A DNA stretch of 64,000 nt, taken from the NCBI GenBank assembly GCA_016711435.1, contig JADJSY010000022.1:1-64000 (forward strand), written 5' to 3'. Both the position numbers and the translations under genes were made by a program. Below are positions 46,969-55,675 of this stretch, piece by piece (the stretch's first letter is position 1; every line of letters starts with the position of its first letter). The notes under the pieces are model-generated. The model saw nothing but the letters and a program-made list of their open reading frames with translations. It searched no databases and was not told where the DNA came from. Source of the DNA: Lewinellaceae bacterium (GTDB lineage Bacteria; Bacteroidota; Bacteroidia; Chitinophagales; Saprospiraceae).

Positions 46969-49379
46969 TAGGTTATAGAGTGGAGATGCTCTTCATCATG
47001 CTGCGCTGAAGATTGAAATTTTTCAAAGGTCAATCTTGCCATCAGGTAACTCACGGTGGATTCGGCGCCCTGGTTGAGATTCACGTGGGTATCTTCCAGC
47101 CCGTCGTAGCAGCCGCCCGTGCAGGGATTGTAAATAATCTGGTGGAGGTGGTTATTTCCCAGAAACCAGTTAAAAGCAGTGGCCATTTTGCCTGCATATT
47201 TTTCTTCCCCGAATACATTAAAAAACAGGTTCATGGCCAGAATCGTGTAGGCTACATCGATGGGTTGTTCGCCGTGTTGCGCTGCAGTTTGTCCCTTTTG
47301 CATCCAGGTTTTATTGGAAATCACCTTTATTCCGTTGTCATCGAACGTCAACGACAAAAGGAAATCGAAAGAGGTTTTGGCAGTGTCTTTAAAAATTTGT
47401 TCGCCCGTTTCGAGCCATGCACACAACATGGCTTCCGGCAAAATACTGTTGGCATAGGTCAGGTAACTTTCATACCATTGCCAGTTCCGCTCCGATTCAT
47501 GCCGGTACATTTGTAGCAGCCTGTTTGCCAGTGTTTTGATAAGCGCGGTGTATTTGGGTGATTTTTTTTTCAGGTTGCAGTAATACAAACCTTTGATGGA
47601 AAATGCCATTGCCCGTGTGGAATACATCATTTTCAAACGAGGCAGCGCCCGTTGCATGATTTCCTCTGCGGTTGCAATGAGTTCGGCCGGCAGGGTCTCG
47701 CTTTGCGCCACTACATATCCCAGCGCCCAGATGGCTCTTCCATTGGAATCGGCGAGGTTGGTTTCGTCATTTTGCGGGGTAAAGGCCCGTTCGCTATCCA
47801 CATAATTCAAAAAATATCCTTCGGGCTGCTGGCAGAACCTGATAAATTCCAGGTATTTGCTGATGTAAGGCAGGTCCGCCTGGTCGCCCGTCATTTCAAA
47901 GTGCATACACACCGCGATCAATGCGCGCGCATTGTCATCGAGGGTGTAACCGGACTCAATATCGGGCTGGTTTATTTTTGAAAACTGGATCATTCCAACC
48001 TCTGTCGTCATTTTTTTCAAATGCTCCAGGTTGATCGCAGGCAGGCGGTATTGCAGGGAAATATGTTGGGTCGGAGGGGCGGCGGTCTTGTGTGATTTGG
48101 AGCCGTTGCCGGATGCCGGGGCTGCTGTGCCGTCGGACGAACCGGCGATATGCCGAAGCAACAGGGCATGTGCGATAGCTGAATTTTCCCAGGCAGTCGG
48201 CACGATCCGCTGTAATGTGCTGGCGCTGAATGCTGCTCTTAATTCTTCGTCGCTCATCAGTCTGTTGACGCCATCGGCCAGTTGCTGTGAGTTTTGAAAA
48301 TCAATGATGATGCCGGTGTCTTCGCGCAGCACTTCCCGCGCATGCGGGATGGGAGTGGAAATAATGGGACAGCCGCAACTCAGGGCATAGGAAAATGTGC
48401 CGCTCACGGCCTGGTTGGGGTCTTTGGAAGTAAACAGGTATATATCAGTCAGTTGCAGATACTCCAGTAAGTCTTCCAGGGGCAGGTAGCGGTTGATAAA
48501 TTTTACGTGTTCACCCATGTTTAAGGTTTCCACTTTCTCCTCCAGCATGTTGCGGTATTTTTCCCCTTCCGATCTTACCACACCCGGATGCGTTTTCCCA
48601 ATGATGAGGAAAATGACGTCCGGGTTGATCGCAGTGATGGCCGGCAGGGAATCCAGCGTTGTTTCTATACTTTTTCCGGAACTGAGCAGCCCGAAAGTGG
48701 ACAGCACTTTCCGCCCGCCTAAGGCGTATTTTTCTTTCAGCAGGTCTTTGTTCAAATGGGGCACCAGGTGCGTGCCGTGTGGTATGACCACAATTTTTTT
48801 GTCCGGTACGCCGTAATCGCTGCTCAATACCTGCGCAGCGTTTTTTGTCATCACGACGACGGACTCGCAGGCGGCCGCAATTTGCCAGACGTTTTCTTTC
48901 AAATTTCCATTGGGGCGCGGCAACACGGTATGGAAAACAACGATCGAGGGTTTGCTCAGGCTGTATAAAAAATGCAGAAAAGATTCTTCCCCGGCAGGGC
49001 CGAAAAATCCAAACTCATGCTGCACCATAACAATGCGTATGCTTTTGTCCGCATTAATGATCTGGGCCAGTTCAACATATTTAGATGTATCGGTAGTGTC
49101 GAGAGTATATTTTACTTCATCGGGGTAGGCCTGATCTGTACCTCCTGCTTCCAGGGCACATATCTTGAGCGAGAAGGAATTGCTGAATTTATTGTTGAGC
49201 GACTTGAATAAATCCTGTGAATACGTGGCAATACCACACTCCCTGGGGGGATATGAAGTGACAAATAAAATTTCAGGCAGTTTCCGAGACGGATGATGCC
49301 GGCCATTTTTGGAGGCGACTTTTGGGAATAATGTTTTTACCACATCTCCGCGACCGTCTAAAACGATTTCATGATTCAT
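46962..49379 (-). CDS. GT4-family glycosyltransferase fused to a C-terminal helical (toroid-like) domain
   Basis: About 805 residues from the ATG at 49379 (MNHEIVLDGRGD); a TTG seven codons upstream lies in a repeat and is rejected. The N-terminal half (about 35-420) is a GT-B glycosyltransferase: EILFVTSYPPRECGIATYSQ, VMVQHEFGFFG, KVLSTFGLLSSGKSIE, and a donor-binding GTFSYALSCGCPIISTPIPHAREVL. After a Ser/Ala-rich linker (about 425-450), the C-terminal 350 residues are helical with repeated Trp/Tyr/Asp patterns (GYTLDDNARALIAV, DSNGRAIWALGYVVAQS), like alpha/alpha-toroid glycosidases. I infer a cytoplasmic enzyme building or trimming a mannoside-type glycan; two GH130 genes flank it. Confidence 0.82.
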   Translation of the reverse strand: MNHEIVLDGRGDVVKTLFPKVASKNGRHHPSRKLPEILFVTSYPPRECGIATYSQDLFKSLNNKFSNSFSLKICALEAGGTDQAYPDEVKYTLDTTDTSKYVELAQIINADKSIRIVMVQHEFGFFGPAGEESFLHFLYSLSKPSIVVFHTVLPRPNGNLKENVWQIAAACESVVVMTKNAAQVLSSDYGVPDKKIVVIPHGTHLVPHLNKDLLKEKYALGGRKVLSTFGLLSSGKSIETTLDSLPAITAINPDVIFLIIGKTHPGVVRSEGEKYRNMLEEKVETLNMGEHVKFINRYLPLEDLLEYLQLTDIYLFTSKDPNQAVSGTFSYALSCGCPIISTPIPHAREVLREDTGIIIDFQNSQQLADGVNRLMSDEELRAAFSASTLQRIVPTAWENSAIAHALLLRHIAGSSDGTAAPASGNGSKSHKTAAPPTQHISLQYRLPAINLEHLKKMTTEVGMIQFSKINQPDIESGYTLDDNARALIAVCMHFEMTGDQADLPYISKYLEFIRFCQQPEGYFLNYVDSERAFTPQNDETNLADSNGRAIWALGYVVAQSETLPAELIATAEEIMQRALPRLKMMYSTRAMAFSIKGLYYCNLKKKSPKYTALIKTLANRLLQMYRHESERNWQWYESYLTYANSILPEAMLCAWLETGEQIFKDTAKTSFDFLLSLTFDDNGIKVISNKTWMQKGQTAAQHGEQPIDVAYTILAMNLFFNVFGEEKYAGKMATAFNWFLGNNHLHQIIYNPCTGGCYDGLEDTHVNLNQGAESTVSYLMARLTFEKFQSSAQHDEEHLHSITYK

Positions 49380-49394
49380 ATTTTTTTGATAAGA

Positions 49395-49467
49395 AATCAA
49401 GCCAAATTAGTTTTGTGTAAGTTATTTGTAAATGCTTGATTATCAACACTGATAACCAATAACTACT
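49395..49467 (-). repeat. Stop-codon-proximal TAGTTATTGG repeat, copy 7
   Basis: On the minus strand AAGTAGTTATTGGTTATCAG starts at the stop codon (TAG) of the downstream GH130 gene and runs to AATCAAGC at 49395. Confidence 0.8.
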
Positions 49468-50497
49468 TATTAAGCAACAACTCTGCTAACAGCGCAGATA
49501 AACTGACGGAGGCGCAGGCAATACGTTCATCGGCAGCGCCATAATAAATATATAGAGTATCGTCAAAAACGGCAGTGCCGGTAGGGAAACACACATTATT
49601 GACTTCTCCTTTTAACTCCCAGGCAAACTCGGGTTTGAACAAACCATAAGGCAGCCGGGCAATTTCTTTGGCAGGGTTATCCAAATCCAGCAACGCAGCG
49701 CAGGCTACATACTGGTAACCGGAAGAGGTATCATGGACGCCGTGGTAAATGAGGAGCCAGCCGTGTTCCGTTTCGACGGGTGGACAACCGCCGCCGACAT
49801 AACTGACTTCGTGGTCGTATTTGGGTTCCAGCACAACCTGGTCGCAGAAATGCAGGAAATATTCGTCCCAGAATGCAGGGGTTAATTCCCCCAGATCATG
49901 TACGCCTACGATCTGGATATCAGGTTTGATGCGGTGCAGAAAATACAGTTTGTCGTGGATGCGCCGGGGAAAAAAGACCACATTTTTACTCCAAAGCAGG
50001 GCTTTTATTTCAGGATTGCTGTGGATGGAATTATACCCGTTGAAACGCAGGTATTTTTCATTGAGCGGGCATTTGGTTTCTGCCAGGCGTCGGAAGTCGT
50101 CGTAAGTAATCTGCGGGGTGAGGATTCCTTTTTTTTCAAAATGGGGTAAAGTCTCCGAAGTTGCATACGCCCCGAGGGCGTTCAGGCCGTCGTAAGCGGT
50201 ATAAGTCAGGTAGTACAGTCCGTCGATTTTTGAAATACGCGGATCTTCCACCCCATGCGTTTCATGGTCGCCCTGCGGGAAAAGCACAGGCATTTCCAAT
50301 CGTTCCGCCACTGTCAGCGGCCCTTCCAGACGGCAATAACCGATGGTGGAATAATTGCCTTTTCGCACGGCCCGGTAAAAAAGATGCACGGTGTTCGTAT
50401 TGTCTTCCCGTATGACAGCCGGGTTCAATACGCCTGCGTTTTCAAAGCCAATATCTGTACGATTAAGGATGATACCGTGTTTTGTAACTTCTATCAT
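49463..50497 (-). CDS. GH130-family beta-mannosidase/phosphorylase, second copy
   Basis: 344 residues; sequence is distant from the GH130 at 43687. Motifs: VLNPAVIREDNTNTVHLFYRA, HGVEDPRISKIDGLYYLTYTAYDG with the catalytic Asp, YVGGGCPPVETEHGWLLIYHG and YIYYGAADERIACAS. Subfamily differences between the two genes suggest different linkage or mode. There is no signal peptide, so it acts in the cytoplasm. It lies upstream of, and in the same orientation as, the glycosyltransferase fusion, with 83 bp of mostly repeat between them, so the two may form an operon. Confidence 0.9.
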   Translation of the reverse strand: MIEVTKHGIILNRTDIGFENAGVLNPAVIREDNTNTVHLFYRAVRKGNYSTIGYCRLEGPLTVAERLEMPVLFPQGDHETHGVEDPRISKIDGLYYLTYTAYDGLNALGAYATSETLPHFEKKGILTPQITYDDFRRLAETKCPLNEKYLRFNGYNSIHSNPEIKALLWSKNVVFFPRRIHDKLYFLHRIKPDIQIVGVHDLGELTPAFWDEYFLHFCDQVVLEPKYDHEVSYVGGGCPPVETEHGWLLIYHGVHDTSSGYQYVACAALLDLDNPAKEIARLPYGLFKPEFAWELKGEVNNVCFPTGTAVFDDTLYIYYGAADERIACASVSLSALLAELLLNK

Positions 50498-50585
50498 TCG
50501 TTATTAAGTCTGTAGGGGTTGTTACAAAAGGCTCGTCTTTAAAAAATTATCCAAAGAGTGCCCAATAATGTTTGGGGCAGGGGCC

Positions 50586-50788
50586 AACATGAGTCATCCC
50601 GGATTTTCTAGTGACTCTTGGTGCGTCGGCACATTTTATTGATGATTGCTTATTGACAATTGATGATTTTGATGTAAGGTGGCATCTTCGCATCAAAAAT
50701 CATCAATTATCAATAAGCAATCATCAATAAATAGGAGTTTGACCTATATGTGGTTGTTTTAGGCAAAATCCGGGATGTCTCATGTTTC
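50586..50788. repeat. MITE-like 203-bp element with nested inverted repeat
   Basis: Ends AACATGAGTCATCCCGGATT (50586) and AAAATCCGGGATGTCTCATG (50765) are inverted relative to each other over about 22 bp with two mismatches. Inside, TTATTGATGATTGCTTATTG (50636) begins a second, about 39-bp inverted repeat ending at 50730. Single ends of the same type occur at 3573 and 5406. No open frame. The rest of the 50498-51093 spacer shows nothing I can identify. Confidence 0.72.
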
Positions 50789-51093
50789 ACATTGCGCTTG
50801 GCAACAATAATTTGGCGCGAAATAACGGATTCCTTCCCTAGAGACTTTTGACACAACCTCAGTGCCGCCGCCAAAAAGTCGAAAAACAACCATGACCACC
50901 AAACCGTTCATGGTTTGGCAATCAGGTCGATGGTTTATTTGTTGTTTGATTTTCACTCACTTATTGTTGTTGAACCGCTTTTTTACAAAAACTGCCAACA
51001 GGGAATATCGTTTTACATTTTAATCTTTCACGACTTGTTGTTTCCACTGGATCTGGAGGAGTCTTTTGGGATAAAGGCTTCCAGAGCGGGTAT

Positions 51094-51564
51094 TTAATTT
51101 TTATTGTTGACGGTTAAGTCCCTGAATGCGATCCCCAATTCGTCCATATCATGGTTGAATTCGCGTTTGAAGGATGCCCAGTTGCTTTTACTGTTGTTGT
51201 CGTAAGCGTCAATCCGGTTTCTCATATCCTTGTTTCGCTGTTCCAGCAGGTCGATATTTTTTTCGTAAACGGCGTCCATTTTCTTCCCGGAGGCTTTCAT
51301 TTTGTCTTTCATATTAGCAATCAAGGTCTCATTGGCCTTGATTTTTGCATCAGACTCGCTTTTAAAAATGGTCCATTCTTCTGCAGTTGCCGCTTTCACT
51401 GCTTCTTCATTGGCATCCTGCTGCACTTCCTTCAGGTCGTCTTTGGCATCCTGTACTTTTGTTTTTGCTTCATCAACTTTTTGATCGGATGTCTGGCAGC
51501 CGGTGAAGATGATTCCAGTTGTAAAAGCTGATATTACAACAAGCATAAAAATTACTTTTTTCAT
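51094..51564 (-). CDS. Small coiled-coil lipoprotein
   Basis: 156 residues. The leader MKKVIFMLVVISAFTTGIIF ends in a lipobox (FTGC, Cys22). The mature part is highly charged and heptad-like (KVDEAKTKVQDAKDDLKEVQ, then KNIDLLEQRNKDMRNRIDAY), so a periplasmic coiled coil anchored to a membrane. No enzymatic motif. It is first in a set of small minus-strand genes including a CsbD-like protein, which suggests an envelope or general-stress role. The family is otherwise unrecognised. Confidence 0.78.
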   Translation of the reverse strand: MKKVIFMLVVISAFTTGIIFTGCQTSDQKVDEAKTKVQDAKDDLKEVQQDANEEAVKAATAEEWTIFKSESDAKIKANETLIANMKDKMKASGKKMDAVYEKNIDLLEQRNKDMRNRIDAYDNNSKSNWASFKREFNHDMDELGIAFRDLTVNNKN

Positions 51565-51739
51565 TTTGTATTGATTTTGTTCTTTTTTTGTAAGGATTTA
51601 CAAAAAATAAAAAACTGTAGCGATACTTATACTGTAAATAAAGTGGAGATGACCCGGTTAAGACCGTATACCAAAGTTTTAAATAACTATTCGATATACG
51701 GTCTGTATCGGTTTATTTAATAAACCGGTTTTGTGCGGA

Positions 51740-51925
51740 TTAAATTGCTGCAATTATTTCCTGTATTTCTTCTTTTGTTTTGCCTAACTTGACCTGAAGT
51801 CTTCCGAACATTTCGTCTTTTTTACCTTCTTCAAACATCAGGTCGTTGTCTGTCAGCATGGCAAATTTCTGTTTGAGCTTTCCTTTCTGCTCATTCCAGT
51901 TTCCTTTTATTTCTGTCTTATTCAT
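51740..51925 (-). CDS. CsbD-like stress protein
   Basis: 61 residues from the ATG at 51925 (MNKTEIKGNWNEQKGKLKQK); longer frames upstream lack homology. EIKGNWNEQKGKLKQKFAML and GRLQVKLGKTKEEIQEII match the CsbD family of small, charged general-stress proteins of unknown molecular role. It shares orientation with the neighbouring small genes and lies about 175 bp upstream of the lipoprotein gene. Confidence 0.85.
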   Translation of the reverse strand: MNKTEIKGNWNEQKGKLKQKFAMLTDNDLMFEEGKKDEMFGRLQVKLGKTKEEIQEIIAAI

Positions 51926-52076
51926 GTTGAAGAGTATAAGTAGTGAATGAATTTTCACTACACAAAGGTGGGGGCATTCCTGCCGGAAAGGATTACACAA
52001 TTCCAGTTAAGAGTTACATTATTCACATGTTTTGGTCGGATTTCAGGTGGTCGAAAATGGCGGGGATTAGTGAACA

Positions 52077-52162
52077 GGATTGGAGGATGAGGAATGAGGA
52101 ATGGCCGAGCGTGATGTCGGACATCATGCTCGGCCATTCCTCATTCCTCATCCCTCCAATCC
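52077..52162. repeat. Near-perfect 42-bp-arm inverted repeat
   Basis: GGATTGGAGGATGAGGAATG...GTGATGTC, then GGA, then CATCATGCTCGGCCATTCC...CCTCCAATCC. The arms differ by only one or two bases. It contains a tandem GAGGAAT unit. It lies between the CsbD-like gene and the 39-residue gene. Confidence 0.88.
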
Positions 52163-52211
52163 GTGTGCTATCACGCTACGAGGGGGAAATCCCATCTAAC
52201 CACAGACACCG

Positions 52212-52331
52212 TTAATTGCAATACCCGAGCACTACCCAGATAACAATAAAGATGAAGACGGTGCTTATACATCCGCCGCCCAATTTTTTGGCGCCGACAC
52301 CGGCAATAAGGCCTCTAAAGATATTGTTCAT
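52212..52331 (-). CDS. 39-residue glycine-rich membrane microprotein
   Basis: ATG at 52331, TAA at 52212. The product begins MNNIFRGLIAGVGAKKLGGG, then has one hydrophobic helix (STVFIFIVIWVVLGY) and ends CN. The amphipathic GAKKLGGGC motif followed by a single helix is like small membrane proteins I have seen annotated as hypothetical in Bacteroidota, but I cannot name a family. It is too short for most gene finders. Its place amid CsbD-like and other small envelope genes supports reality. Function unknown. Confidence 0.6.
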   Translation of the reverse strand: MNNIFRGLIAGVGAKKLGGGCISTVFIFIVIWVVLGYCN

Positions 52332-52443
52332 GGTTATACTGAAAGTTGAGAGGTTGAGAACGTTGATAGTTGAGATAGCATTGGTAATCAGTGGATTGAT
52401 GCACTTTTTTGTTCAAAACCACTTTGTGTTTACTATACTCGGT

Positions 52444-52765
52444 TCACAGCAGCAGAATTAATAACAGCACAATAATAATGATGGCGCCGACAGAAAGATA
52501 AACGCCTCCATTAGCGCGTTTGAGTTCGCTTTTGATGGCGCGCGCTTCTTTCCGCAAACTTTTCTTTTCAGAAGAACTCAGGCCGGATTTGTCCAGGGCG
52601 TTGATTTCATCCAATCTGTTGAGTAAAATCCTGGCGTGGGCCGATTCCACTGGTTTGTTCGCAGTCATCGTAATCGGACTGATTTCCGATGCCGCCTTTG
52701 AATGCATGGGGACGATTACCAACAACACGAATGTTGTCTATGACGGATAGTGTTAACTTCTTCAT
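52444..52765 (-). CDS. Small exported/membrane protein (frameshifted near its start)
   Basis: The ATG at 52765 begins MKKLTLSVIDNIRVV, then the frame must change near 52722 to continue LLVIVPMHSKAASEISPITM. Together these make a signal peptide. The remainder has a charged helix (RLDEINALDKSGLSSSEKKS, then LRKEARAIKSELKR) and ends in a hydrophobic tail (VYLSVGAIIIIVLLLILLL). About 106 residues. A tail-anchored helical topology is clear; function is not. It is co-oriented with the other small stress genes here. Confidence 0.6.
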
Positions 52766-52905
52766 TTTTATCAATTTTGTTTGTGAAAAATTCAAAAAAC
52801 AAAGATCAGCACGTTGTACCGCGCAGACGTTACACTTTTTCAGGAAAAACTTACATAATTCACACCTTAAGAAGGGAGAGGTGAGAGGTGAGAGGTGAGA
52901 GGTGA

Positions 52906-53177
52906 GAGGTGAGAACATCCCGCTTGGCAGGGTTTATGATTTTGGGATAGGTGTTTCAGGCCTGTAATCGTGTTTAGTGTATGGTGTTTAGTGTTTCGGG
53001 CGCTTCGCCTTTGGCAGTAGTTGGCATTTTGGGTACATTTTCGGAATTGGTTCGAATTTTCACAAGTGCCAAAGGCGAAGCGCTCGAAACACTAAACACC
53101 ATACACTAAACACGATTACAGGCCTGAAACACCTATCCCAAAATCATAAACCCTGCCAAGCGGGATGTTCTCACCTC
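52906..53177. repeat. Long inverted repeat, 111-bp arms around a 50-bp loop
   Basis: Arms 52906-53016 and 53067-53177 are reverse complements with a single visible mismatch (GGG/GAG near 52999). The right arm ends in the TAG stop codon of the response regulator gene. Tandem GAGGTGA units precede the left arm. No frame of interest. Confidence 0.92.
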
Positions 53178-53610
53178 TACATCCGCTCCATATACCAGTT
53201 CAGTTCCTTTTCCATTTTTCTGTAACTGAAAATATTGGTAATAATTTTTTGAAGGCGGAGAAAGGCTGTTTCACTTTTTACCACATAATCAAAAGCCTGG
53301 TGGTGCATACAATCAATGGCTACGTCAATTTTATCCTGTGCGGAAAGCATGACTACAGGAATGTCCGGGTGCATGTCTTTGATTTTATCCAGGGTTGCTA
53401 TTCCGTTCATGGCATTTTTGTCAATGCCGTCTAATTTATAATCCAGGATGATTACATCGGGGTTATCGGATAAATGCTCCATACAGAGCCGCCAGTTGCA
53501 AAGGTCTCAATGTCAAAATCGGCATGTTCGCGAAATTCAATTTCGAGCAGTTTTAAATACAATGCATCGTCATCTACCAGAAAAAGTTTTACTCTGTTTT
53601 CGTTATCCAT
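53177..53610 (-). CDS. Single-domain response regulator (one frameshift)
   Basis: About 144 residues. The ATG at 53610 opens MDNENRVKLFLVDDDALYLK with the acidic pocket. The frame changes near 53490 (GGCTCTGTATGG) and continues CMEHLSDNPDVIILDYKLDG with the phosphoacceptor Asp, PVVMLSAQ, and the conserved Lys in DYVVKSE. No output domain follows, so it is a CheY-like receiver. Its start overlaps the hybrid kinase gene by 8 bp; it is the third gene of the operon and presumably a phosphotransfer target of that kinase's HPt domain. Confidence 0.82.
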
Positions 53611-55675
53611 GTGTTTGTGATTTGAACCGTTGAAAGTCTTCTTCCAATTCTTTACAAGCTTGTATACAAACGTTTTCTATTTGTAATACAAGATCCGTGA
53701 TGACATCTGTCTCCTGCTGACTGCGCGCGTATTCCTGTACTTTTTTTGCCATAATTTCAAAGTCCGTGTTCATGCCCATGATGGAAAAAGAAGGGATCAT
53801 TTTATGTACGGCTGCGTGCAGGGTATCCCAGTCTTTATCCCGTAGGCTAAGTTTTATGGTGTTGATCAACGGCGGTGTTTGCTCCAGGTAGGCGGAAATC
53901 ATTTCCATCATCATACCGGAGTTGTTTTTTGTCCGCTGGATTAAATAATCCAGATCGGTATATTTTATCTTTTCAGCCGGATTTTCGTGCTCTGCTCCTT
54001 TTGGGATACCGATAAGCGAGGTTTTTTTGACCAGTCCCACTATTTTGGCGTACAACAATCGTTCGTCGACCGGTTTTGCAATGTAGTCGTTCATACCCAC
54101 GGCTTTACATTTTGCCAGATCGACGGTGGTTACATCGGCAGTTAAAGCGATGATAGGAATGTTGGAATGCATCGTGTTGCGGATGTATTCCGTCGCTTCA
54201 AAACCGTTCATCTCAGGCATTTGCAGGTCCATCAATATGATGTCGTAGGATTTTCCCTGTAGTTTTTCGATAGCGATTTTACCATTTTCGGCTATATCGC
54301 GTTCAAAACCGAAATCGTCCAGCAGCGTTTTCATCAGCAATTGATTGAGCGCCATATCTTCGACGACCAATACTTTGATGTTTTTTATTTGTGTATCCAG
54401 TTCAAGCATTTCCAATTCCAAAGCGGCCACGTCTTTTGTTTTTTGAAAACGTAAAGTAAAACTGAAAGAGGAGCCTTCCTCTATTTTACTTTGTACAAGA
54501 ATGCTGCCCCCTTGCGATTCTACCAGTTTTTTGACGATAGCCAGCCCCAGACCCGTTCCTCCGTATAACCTTGATGTGCCGCTGGTGGCTTGCTGGAAGT
54601 TTTCAAAAATAGTTATCATTTTGTCTTCCGATATTCCGATGCCCGAATCTGCCACTGTAAATTCAATGGTAGCATGTTCTTCATCATCATGCAACAAACG
54701 AACGCTCACCGTAATGCGGCCCTTTGTTGTAAATTTTACGGCATTACTCACTAAGTTTAGGATAATCTGATGCAAACGCACGGGGTCGCCCACCAATACC
54801 TCCGGAATATTCTGGTCGTATTCTTTGACCAACACTAAATTCTTTTCCTGGATTTTTGTTTCAAATAAATGCAGCATGGCTGCTATGGATGCCGCCATTT
54901 TGAAAGGTGTTTGTTCAAATGTCATCTTTCCGGCATCCACTTTTGCCAGATCGAGTATATCATTGATAAGAACAATCAGGGCATCGCCGCTCATTTTGAT
55001 GGCTGTCAGGTATTCTTTTTGTTTTGCCGTCAAATTTGTTTTCAACAGTACTTTCGTAAATCCGATAATGGCATTCATCGGCGTACGAATTTCATGGCTC
55101 ATGTTTGACAAAAACTGTTGTTTCGATTTTACGGCGTCTTCGGCTATCTCCGTGGCTCTTTCGGCTTTGTTTTGCGCTTCCTCCGCAATAACAGTTGCCA
55201 ATTCTGCAAATACCCTTGCCTCTGTCAATTCTTTTTCAATCCTTTTTTGTTCGATAATGTCGCGTGCCACTATTTCGGAGCCTGGCGATTGTTCTTTTTC
55301 ATCCTGAACGGACAGTACTTCGTTTGCTATAATCAAAATACCTTCTATCTCCCCAAGCACATTGCATTGCGCCTGATAAACAAATGTGTAATGAATGGTT
55401 TCCGTCTTGCCGTGGCGAACCATCAATACAGGCATTTCGTATGCCCGGAAAGTAATCCCTGAATTAAAAACATCCTGTAAAATCTTATCGAAACCCTGCT
55501 CGACCAATTCAGGCAAAACCATCAGAATCGATTTTCCAAATACATCCTTTCCTTTACCCCAGGTTTCTAATATAGCGTCGTTGGCTATTTCAATAATCAT
55601 ATTTTCCCCTTTCAAAACAGCCATCATGGTTGCAGGAGAAGAGATTACATCATGGTTGAGATTTTTATTCAGCAT
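53603..55675 (-). CDS. Hybrid sensor histidine kinase (PAS-HisKA-HATPase-REC-HPt)
   Basis: 690 residues, intact. A PAS-like sensor (about 15-130; MIIEIANDAILETWGKG) and a coiled coil of Ala/Glu-rich heptads (about 140-185) precede the His box SNMSHEIRTPMNAI (His near 194). The ATPase has N box LVSNAVKF, G1 DSGIGIS and G2 GGTGLGLAI. A receiver (about 440-560; VLVVEDMALNQLL, IILMDLQMPEMNG, IAKPVD) and a C-terminal HPt domain (LHAAVHKMIPSF) follow. No transmembrane segment, so a cytoplasmic sensor. It overlaps the AraC-type gene upstream by 11 bp and the receiver gene downstream by 8 bp: a tightly coupled three-gene phosphorelay. Confidence 0.95.
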   Translation of the reverse strand: MLNKNLNHDVISSPATMMAVLKGENMIIEIANDAILETWGKGKDVFGKSILMVLPELVEQGFDKILQDVFNSGITFRAYEMPVLMVRHGKTETIHYTFVYQAQCNVLGEIEGILIIANEVLSVQDEKEQSPGSEIVARDIIEQKRIEKELTEARVFAELATVIAEEAQNKAERATEIAEDAVKSKQQFLSNMSHEIRTPMNAIIGFTKVLLKTNLTAKQKEYLTAIKMSGDALIVLINDILDLAKVDAGKMTFEQTPFKMAASIAAMLHLFETKIQEKNLVLVKEYDQNIPEVLVGDPVRLHQIILNLVSNAVKFTTKGRITVSVRLLHDDEEHATIEFTVADSGIGISEDKMITIFENFQQATSGTSRLYGGTGLGLAIVKKLVESQGGSILVQSKIEEGSSFSFTLRFQKTKDVAALELEMLELDTQIKNIKVLVVEDMALNQLLMKTLLDDFGFERDIAENGKIAIEKLQGKSYDIILMDLQMPEMNGFEATEYIRNTMHSNIPIIALTADVTTVDLAKCKAVGMNDYIAKPVDERLLYAKIVGLVKKTSLIGIPKGAEHENPAEKIKYTDLDYLIQRTKNNSGMMMEMISAYLEQTPPLINTIKLSLRDKDWDTLHAAVHKMIPSFSIMGMNTDFEIMAKKVQEYARSQQETDVITDLVLQIENVCIQACKELEEDFQRFKSQTHG

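Noticed and set aside
50915..51097. 60-codon plus-strand frame (MAIRSMVYLLFDF...)
   Set aside because: No ribosome-binding or promoter signal, no recognisable similarity, AT-rich spacer, overlaps the end of the lipoprotein gene on the other strand.
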